NCBI GenBank assembly: GCA_003116995.1
Contig: BDSL01000067.1
Coordinates: 186,001 to 250,000 of the forward strand
Source: Yamagishiella unicocca
Taxonomy: Eukaryota > Chlorophyta > Chlorophyceae > Chlamydomonadales > Volvocaceae
Direction of reading: 5' to 3'
DNA: 64,000 nt
Shown one piece after another: positions 58,601 through 64,000 of the stretch. Under the pieces are notes generated by a model. The model saw only the letters and a program-made list of their open reading frames with translations, was not told the DNA's origin and did no database searches. Each line of letters opens with the position of its first letter. Positions within the stretch are counted from its first letter, which is position 1. The position numbers and the translations under genes are program-made.

Positions 58601-61600
58601 GCCTCCCCCTCCCCCTCCCCTTCCCCTCCGACAGGTTGACTTCCCCTTCAAGCTCTCCCCCGAGGAGTACGACCTCATCAAGCTGGCGCCCAACCCGCCC
58701 TCCTCCATCATCCTGCTGGGCCGCTCCGGAACCGGCAAGACCACCTGCGCCGTGTACCGCCTGTGGGGCAACTGGCTGCGCCACCACACCAACCCCGCCC
58801 TCGACCCCGTCCACGCGCTCTTCGTCACCGCGTCCGCCACGCTGCGCGAGCGCGTGGCTCGTGCCTTCCGGCGGCTGCAGAGCGCCGTGCTCCCCCCCGA
58901 CCAGTTCGCACGCGTGTGCGCCGCAGCCAACGCCACCTACCACACGCTGCGCGACGTGCCCTCCGAGGCCTTCCCGCTCTTCCTGTCCAGCCGGGTCTAC
59001 CTGCGCATGCTGGACGGCAACACGGCGAGGCCCTTCTTCCCGCGCCAGCCCAACGGCGCGATTCTGCAGGTGGGGACGGCGGGCGGCGGCGTTGCGGGTG
59101 CTTGGTGTCGAGGCGTTTGAGACGCCTTGTCCATGCGCTGCTTTGTCCATGACGTGTCTTCCCCCTTAATACGCCCAGTAAATAATCGGGGATTCCATGA
59201 TTTCTTGAGATTGTCGAGTGTATGTGTTCGGTGTGGTCTTATAACCACGTCTAAGACGTCTAGACGTGGTTCTAGGTGAGCCGGGAGGGCGGGGGCGGAT
59301 GGCATCACGACCGGGTGTGTGTGCGTATCGGACCTAGCCGGAAGTAAGCCTACAGCCACCACCACCCACCCCCCCACCCCCCACGGGCATCCACGGGTCT
59401 TCCTCGCATGCATGCATCTCAAAACTTCTGTTTTAAACGTTTTTTCGGACATCCACGGGTTTCCCTCGAACCCCCCCCACAACCCCACGCCTCCCCCCCC
59501 CAGCTACCCGACGATGGCGAGGAGCTGGACCCGGACGGCGCGGCGCTGGTTGTGGCCATGGACGAGGACGCCAGCGACGAGGAGGAGGAGGAGCCGGAGG
59601 CGCAGCGGGGGGGCCAGCCGCGGGGGGCCGCGAGTGGGGACCCGGCGGCGGGCGGGCGAGACGGCAAGGAGGGGGGCGAGGAGGGCCAGGGGGCAGACGG
59701 CGGCGTGGTGGCGCTGGAGGAGGAGGTCCAGGCGGCGGCCGCGGCGGCGGCGATGGCGGCGGCGCGGGCACCCGCCATGCAGGATCTGGATGGCGGCGGC
59801 GGCGGCGACGGCGGAGGAGGGCTGGAGTTGGGTGGCGCGGAAGATGGCTACGGTCTGGGCGTGGCGGGCCGGGCTCGGCTCAACCGGGAAGTGACGTACC
59901 AGTACTTCGTCAGCAGCATGTGGAAGAGGATCACGAGTGGGTGCCCGGGCGGGGGAGGGGTGTTGCAGGGTTTTAGGGTTTTGGAGGAAAGGGGTTTCGG
60001 AGGTAAGGGGTTTCGGGGGAAGGCGCTCGGGGCGGAGATCTTTAGGCGGGTAACCGGGGTTATGAGGAGAACCTGGTGGCCCGGGGGGAAGAGAGAGGAC
60101 CCGGTAACACGACATAGGAGACGGCTGGCGGGGGTGGGGGTGGGGTTCGAGGAAGACCCGTGGATGCCCGGAAAAAACGTTTAAACCCGTGGGGGTGGGG
60201 GTTATAAGTAAAAAACCGGTAACTCGACTGGAGTAATGGGGTGGGGACTGGGGTGGGGAGCCGAGCACGGGGAGCTGGGATGTCTTGAAGGTAGGGGTGG
60301 GAACGTCTTTGGGAGAGGGGTTTGGCGCTTTCAGGCAAAGCCGTTTCGCGGCACTTGCACCTAGAGCACCCCCTCCCCCCATGCGGCTTTCTCTTTCGTA
60401 CACGGGTTTTCTTTGCAACCCCCCCCCCCAAACCCCCCATACGCTCTGTTGCCCACCTCGCATGTGCGCGCGCCCGATGCCGCACCTCCCAACCTGTCGG
60501 CCCCCCTCCTTCCCCCCCTCCCCTGCCAGCTATTACACCTACGTCGTGTAACCGGCCTGTACGCCACGCGCCTCTGCCCACGCGCCTCTGCCCCCCTTGC
60601 AGCCCCCGAGCAGCGCGACTCGGTGGCTCCCGGCCTGGTGTACCAGGAGATCATGAGCTACCTGAAGGGCAGCGCGGAGGCCATCGCCAGGTGCGTGCGC
60701 GCAGGGGGGGGGGCCGCCAGGGAGCATGGGGCCAGACCTCCCTGGCCCCGCCCCTCCTCCCTCCCTCCTCCCTCCCTTCCTTCCTCTACCGCACCCTGGC
60801 CTCCAGGAAGAGGAGGAATGTGCGCCGGGCATACGCTGTCGCGTTCGCTCCCTCCTTGCATGATCTACCTGTGCAGCTCGCCCGCGCTATGCTGTGGTCG
60901 TTCGTTCCTATGCCGCGCTGCCAGAGCCCGCCCACGCGCTCACCGCCCCTGCCGTACCGCCCTGCCGCTGTTCGTTCGTACGTCCAGCGCACGCAGCAAG
61001 TCCAGTACCCGCCGCCGCGCCGCCTCCATTCCACCGTATTGTCCACCGCCATTTAATTGCGCGCCGGTCTCCTCTTCTGGAAGAAAAGGATTATAAAAAC
61101 GTCTCCTAACCCCCAAGCTTCCCACCCCCCTCGCCCGCCCCCTCGCCCGCCCCCTCGCCCGGCCCCTCGCCCGGCCCCCGCAGCCCCACGGGTCACCTGA
61201 GCCGCCAGGGCTACCTTTCACTCGGCAAGAAGCGAGCAGCCAACTTCGGCGAGGAGCTGCGGGAGAAGCTCGTGTGGCCCATATTTGAAAAGTGCGTGAG
61301 CGAGCGCGCCGCTGTGCTGTGCTGTGCTGCTGCGGTGCTGTGCTGTGCTGCTGCACGATACCGTGGTAGCGGCGGCGTTGCAACCACATACCGGTACCAC
61401 GCAACGAATTCATTCGTCCCATAACAGAAATGTGATGTAACGGACTGCATGCAACGCCTAGCAGCGGACTTAAGTCACTGCGAAGCAGATATTCAATTAT
61501 CGTTATAATAATCATTACCGGTGTTTCTAAAGACAGGCGTCTTCTTGCTCGCTTGCACTGCTGGCTGACCCTGCCGCAGGTACGAGAGGCTGAAGCGCCA

Positions 61601-64000
61601 GGAGTGGCGGTACGACCTGCTGGACCTGGTGGGCCACGTGTACCGCGAGATGGCGGTTTGCGGTTACAACGGAACGCCGATCCACGCGCTGTACCGTGAC
61701 GAGGTGCGCAACCCTGGCTGCGGCCTTGCTCGCACTCCTGACCCGCGCCTCCCGCCCCCTCCCCGCCCCTCGCCGCCGCCGCCGCTGCCGCCGAAGGTCG
61801 ACATACGACCTTCAACTTCAGTTTTTCCCCACCACGTTCTCCAGCATGCATCTCCAAACGGCGATGCCGTCCTAAACGGTGTTTCCTTTCGTACACGGAT
61901 CCTCCTTGCAGCCCCCTCCCCTCTCACTAGTCATTACCCCTCCCCGCCTCCCCCGCAACTATCCCCCTTCGCCGCACAGGTCCAGGACTTCACCCAGGGA
62001 GAGCTGCTCCTCGACCTGGCAGTGGCTGCCGACCCCAACTCCCTCTTCTACTGCGGCGATACGGCGCAGACCATTGCCCGGGGCATCGGCTTCCGCTTCT
62101 CCGACATCCGCACCCTGTTCTGGGAGGAGAACCAGCGCCGCCGGCAGCAGGAGCAGCACATGGCGGCGGCGGCGGCGGAGGCCGGCGGCGGCGCCGTCGT
62201 TGTACGGCAAGGACACGGTGTGACGGTGGCGACGCCGCCCATCCACCAGCTCACGATGAACTACCGGTGGGTGCGCACCTGAGGTGATCGGCGCACGTGT
62301 GCGAGGTGATCGGTGCACGTGCCTAGACCTCCTCGCTTCACGTCGCCTCACACCACCAACGTACCCGTAGGCAAAGCTCGTCCCCCCAGCCTCTGCTCCG
62401 CCTCGACCTCCTCCTCCGCCCCACCTCTGCTCTAAACGGTTTTTTCGGGCATCCACGGGTCTTCCTTGAAACCTCCTCCCCCTCCCCTCCTCCCCCTCCC
62501 CTTCCACCTCCTCCTCCTCCGCCGCCCCCTCCGCCCCCTCCCGCTCCTCCGTCCACAGGACCCACCAGGGAGTGCTCGATGTGGCCGCACTGGTGGTGGA
62601 CGTGCTGCGGCGCTACTTCCCGCGCCAGCTGGACCGGCTGGAGCGAGAGAAGGCTCTGTTCCCCGGGCCGCACCCGCTGCTGCTGGGGGGCATCTCGTCG
62701 GACGACCTGGCCATCCTGCTGAGCGGCTCGGACAGGAACACGTCGCAGGTGTGTGTGGGGGGGGGGATTCGGGGGGGGATGGCGTGAAAACCGTTGACAC
62801 GAATAAACGACAGGATAGTGGGCGCATGGTCGGCGGACAGCGAGGATTCGGGGGGGGGGCGGGGGGTTACAGAAACGAACCAGGGGTCGGGGGGAGCGGT
62901 AAAAAGACCCGGTTCCACAACACGGGGAGGGAGATTCGGGGGGTGGGGCGGGGCGGGGACCGGGGGGGAGGCGGGTATGAGAGGAAACCCGTAGGTCGCC
63001 ACTAAGAAGGAAAAGCCGATTAGGGGGGCACGGGGGTTGAGGGGAGGGGGGAGGAGGGGGGTCGGGGGAGAGGAGGACGAGGAAAGGGGCGCTGCGCATG
63101 CTTATGCTCCAGGGGGGGACGGGTAAGACACTAGCCCCAGCACTCCCTCACCTCCACGTGTACCTCGTCCGCCCCTCGTAACCACCCCACCATCCATGTT
63201 TTCTGCCTCCCCTCATATTCCCCCGCCTTGCTCCAGCATGCATCCACAACTATGTGTCCGAAGACAATGTGCCAGCTATCATACCTTTGTCGTGTAACCG
63301 GTCTTTAGGCCCCCCCCGGGTCTTCCACGACCCCCCCCGGCTCAGACTCCCCTGCCCCGGCTCATACCCCCAACCCCCCCCCCGGGCCTCCCCACCCCCT
63401 GGCTCATACCCCCAAACCCCACCCCCGGGCCCCCCACCCCCCAGCTCATACCCCCAACCCCCCCCCGGGCTCCCCCCCCGGCTCATACCCGCAACCCCCC
63501 CGGGCTCTCCCCACCCCCCGGCTCATACCTCCAAAAAATCCCCGCCCCCCCCCCCAGGTTGAGTTCGGCGCCCACCAGGTGATCCTGGTTCGCACCATGG
63601 CCTCCGTGTCCCAGCTGCCTCAGGACATCCAGGACTCCAACGCCATCATCATGACGGTGCCGCAAGCCAAGGGGCTGGAGTTCGATGACGTGAGGGCGGA
63701 GGGGGGGGGGTTACGGAAAAGGACGCATGGGGGCGGGGGGGTTTTGAGGAAGACCCGTGGATGCGAGAAAACCCCTTTAGGACAGACGCTTTGAGATGCA
63801 TGCTGGAGAACTTGGGTGAGGAAAAGACGGGTGTGTGTGTGTGGGGGGGACTGTGAGGAAAGCCCGTGTATGGGGAAGCTGAGTAGGACAACTGTTTGCT
63901 ACATACGTTTGAGCGGCGGGGCTGGCTGGCGGGGGATGGAGGGAGGGGAGTGGGGGGGAGGTGGAGGGGCGGTGGCAGGAGTAGCAGGGCAGGCAGGCTA
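41514..64000 (+). CDS. TRANK1-like: CCCH zinc finger / ankyrin / UvrD-type helicase, TRANK1-like (partial, runs off right edge)
   Basis: 29 exons are visible: 41514-41681, 41773-41886, 42264-42782, 43371-43615, 44690-44941, 46122-47045, 47518-47676, 48147-48312, 48531-48721, 49197-49377, 49679-50099, 51003-51169, 51863-52006, 52664-53029, 53675-54084, 54561-54852, 55188-55356, 55851-56112, 56532-56634, 57076-57180, 57621-58109, 58635-59069, 59504-59936, 60603-60690, 61184-61291, 61580-61703, 61980-62266, 62559-62748 and 63558-63689. All 28 junctions keep phase (2548 codons). Domains: two CCCH fingers (about 10-80); Gln/Pro repeats (100-190) and a polyQ run; ankyrin-like repeats (about 270-1370; [22 protein letters not shown]); a TRANK1-type pre-helicase region with [14 protein letters not shown]; then the SF1 motor. 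The motor has Walker A GRSGTGKT (1978-1985), Walker B DEVQD split by an intron (2344-2348), GDTAQTI, LTMNYRTHQG and QAKGLEFDD. It is expected to act on RNA or DNA, but the substrate is unknown. The CCCH-to-Gln-rich junction (41886/42264) is the least certain link. Confidence 0.85.
42297..42520 (+). repeat. 51-bp Gln/Pro-coding repeats
   Basis: Three and a half units of the 17-residue pattern [17 protein letters not shown] in exon 3 of the helicase gene. The other two frames also stay open and give false Asn/Arg- and Thr/Ala-rich ORFs. Confidence 0.9.
42817..42905 (-). repeat. dispersed intronic repeat, donor-side orientation
   Basis: Begins 35 bp after the exon-3 donor with GGTTCGAGGAAGACCCGTGG and extends through GTTTTGAGATGCATGCTGG to a GGATACTAAAGCCGAAGG block. 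Confidence 0.85.
43139..43360. repeat. 18-bp minisatellite in intron 3 of the helicase gene
   Basis: Twelve or so units of CGCCCTCCTGATGATATC or CGCCCTCCTGATAAAATC type, ending a few bases before the exon-4 acceptor at 43370. Confidence 0.9.
43701..44400 (-). repeat. long reverse copy of the dispersed intronic repeat
   Basis: Reverse complement of the element at 16668-17380: constant end first (AACCCGTGGATGCGAG), the GACCTTCGGCGGCTAAGC block, and the donor-like CTCACCTGGCCAGGGCCC at about 44176-44193. It fills most of intron 4 (43616-44689), starting about 85 bp after the donor. Confidence 0.82.
44599..44633 (+). mobile_element. 35-bp intronic-repeat copy between 12-bp direct repeats
   Basis: ACGGTTTTTTCGG through TTTCCCTCGAA, flanked by CCCCCCGACCCG at 44587-44598 and 44634-44645. 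A second degenerate copy (GGGTTTTCCTCGAACCCC) follows at 44651-44670, leading into the acceptor at 44689. Confidence 0.78.
45050..45355. repeat. 19-bp minisatellite in intron 5
   Basis: About 16 copies of GGGCAGATGAGGGGTCGCA with C/T variants, about 110 bp after the donor at 44942. A second, C-rich tract of CCCCTCGGCCCCCGGGCCC units covers 45715-45950, and an acceptor-side copy of the dispersed repeat follows at 45954-45999. Confidence 0.9.
46627..46686 (+). repeat. CAG/CAA run encoding poly-glutamine
   Basis: About 20 consecutive Gln codons in exon 6, mixed CAG and CAA, which limits slippage. Confidence 0.95.
47955..48066. repeat. 30-bp repeats with inverted core, intron 7
   Basis: Four partial units of CTACCCGTCTCTACGGGTTT with CCCTCAACC spacers. 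Each unit contains a short CCCGT...ACGGG inverted repeat. Confidence 0.85.
48745..48870 (-). repeat. dispersed intronic repeat, donor-side orientation
   Basis: Starts about 25 bp after the exon-9 donor in a G-rich run, with GGTTCGAGGAGGACCCGTGG, and extends into the GACCTTCGGCGGCTAAGC block shared with the long copies. The extra length shows that truncation is variable at this end. Confidence 0.85.
50086..50706 (+). repeat. about 21-copy minisatellite that repeats the exon-11 splice donor
   Basis: Units of 28-31 bp around GTCGCAAAGGGTGAGCGGGG. The first unit spans the end of exon 11: GCAAAG|G then GTGAGC, the donor at 50100. Each later unit carries the same GGGTGAGC donor plus a GTAAGAGG. 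Exon 11's last codons are thus part of the array. Confidence 0.92.
51213..51387. repeat. 18-20-bp minisatellite in intron 12
   Basis: About nine units of GTGTAAGGGGGGGTTTGGG, each with a donor-like GTGTAAGG, beginning about 45 bp after the real donor at 51170. A degraded donor-side copy of the dispersed repeat follows at 51388-51475. Confidence 0.9.
52007..52663 (+). other. candidate GC-AG intron 13, with GGACGGAGGA repeats
   Basis: Exon 13 ends ...CTCAAG followed by GCGAGT, matching the GC-AG donor consensus. No in-phase GT donor lies nearby, and both exon phases fit. The intron also contains 11-bp GAGGACGGAGG repeats (52340-52420) and a GTAACCGG-type motif at 52085-52095. Confidence 0.6.
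53391..53655. repeat. 12-14-bp pyrimidine minisatellite before exon 15
   Basis: Repeats of CTCACCCCACCCCC, ending 20 bp before the acceptor at 53674. Confidence 0.88.
54395..54433 (+). mobile_element. 39-bp intronic-repeat copy between 12-bp direct repeats
   Basis: TAAACGTTTTTTTCGG to TTTCCCTCGAAC, flanked by CCCCCTCGGTTT at 54383-54394 and 54434-54445. It lies in intron 15, whose other motif is a GTTTGTCGGCCATGGATTCG type repeat. Confidence 0.8.
54877..54940. repeat. 17-bp minisatellite in intron 16
   Basis: Four copies of a unit containing CAGCAGGGCCAGCCAGC, about 25 bp after the donor. Confidence 0.85.
55368..55450 (-). mobile_element. 83-bp intronic-repeat copy flanked by a duplicated splice donor
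   Basis: Between GGGTGAGTGAGGG at 55355-55367 and 55451-55463. The left direct repeat contains the exon-17 donor (GTGAGT at 55357); the right copy is an identical second donor. The insert reads TTCGAGGGAAACCCGTGG ... GATGCATGCTGGAGAAC. Confidence 0.82.
55618..55848. repeat. 15-16-bp CCCTCGAAACCCCC minisatellite before exon 18
   Basis: About 14 units of CGCCCTCGAAACCCCC. The core CTCGAA-CCCC resembles the constant end of the dispersed repeat, so it may have grown from one such copy. It runs directly into the acceptor at 55850. Confidence 0.85.
58635..63689 (+). other. UvrD/SF1 helicase motor exons
   Basis: Exons 22-29 carry the motor: motif I (Walker A) in exon 22, the acidic Asp/Glu-rich insert in exon 23, VSSMWKRI and [13 protein letters not shown] in exons 23-24, [13 protein letters not shown] in exon 25, motif II split between exons 26 and 27, motif III-like [10 protein letters not shown] in exon 27, motif IV-like [15 protein letters not shown] across exons 27-28, and motif V-like KGLEFDD in exon 29. 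The rest of domain 2A/2B and the C-terminus lie beyond the window. Confidence 0.88.
59385..59480 (+). repeat. two dispersed-repeat copies in tandem before exon 23
   Basis: GGGCATCCACGGGTCTTCCTCG at 59385-59406 is followed by GCATGCATCTCAAAACTTCT and a second constant end, TCCACGGGTTTCCCTCGAAC, ending about 25 bp before the acceptor. Other copies in this gene's introns: 45954-45999, 47482-47509, 58500-58570, 61795-61915 and 62430-62470 (acceptor side); 50838-50880, 60142-60185 and 63735-63815 (reverse). Confidence 0.85.
63690..64000 (+). other. start of the next helicase-gene intron (cut by window end)
   Basis: Donor GTGAGG at 63690, followed by a donor-side copy of the dispersed repeat (GAGGAAGACCCGTGGATGCG at 63747) and a related GAGGAAAGCCCGTGTATGG motif at 63854. 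No exon is seen before 64000. Confidence 0.7.

Overview
The window looks like nuclear DNA of a chlorophyte green alga, probably a volvocalean relative of Chlamydomonas or Volvox. The signs are high GC, genes cut into many short exons by GC-rich introns, Ala/Gly/Gln runs, abundant minisatellites, an interstitial TTTAGGG/TTTTAGGG tract and a TGTAA poly(A) signal. No prokaryotic operons, RNA genes or CRISPR arrays were seen. Gene models were built by hand from splice sites. In each of the four main models every exon junction keeps reading phase, and each complete model sums to a multiple of three.

Left half (0-27.4 kb, genes on the minus strand): a two-gene block, a CCX/NCLX-type cation/Ca exchanger followed by a TIR-like/TPR gene, is present twice. 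Block B (12.6-27.4 kb) is intact: the exchanger occupies 27418-21692 in 10 exons (695 aa), and the TIR-like/TPR gene occupies 20584-12555 in 7 exons (1036 aa) and is itself an internal duplication. Block A (about 1.7-11.2 kb) is decayed. Its exchanger lacks the 5' exons and carries a 14-bp and a 1-bp indel, and its TIR/TPR copy is reduced to two exons next to a 28-bp minisatellite (290-1630). A 3487-bp DNA transposon with about 190-bp inverted ends and a GCC target duplication sits between them (3564-7050). That transposon carries a 177-bp satellite and a 5'-truncated LINE nested in its right inverted repeat. A third exchanger scrap lies at 11.64-12.06 kb.

Right half (28.3-64 kb, genes on the plus strand): a 10-exon gene (28324-37499, about 1751 aa) encodes a large low-complexity protein of unproven function. 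A poorer, lower-GC interval follows (37.5-41.5 kb) with a decayed PIKK kinase-domain fragment and one weak exon pair. A very large gene then runs from 41514 off the right edge, with 29 exons visible and 2548 codons so far. It encodes tandem CCCH zinc fingers, Gln-rich segments, ankyrin repeats and a UvrD/SF1 helicase of the TRANK1 type.

The most interesting feature is a short dispersed repeat. It has a constant C-rich end (CCACGGGTCTTCCTCGAACCC) and a variable other end, and occurs more than 20 times, nearly always in introns. Several copies lie between direct repeats, and one is an insertion at a splice acceptor with an exact 8-bp duplication, visible because the paralogous intron of block A is empty. 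Copies near donors are in one orientation and copies near acceptors in the other. This is the pattern expected of an introner-like or SINE-like element that builds or remodels introns.
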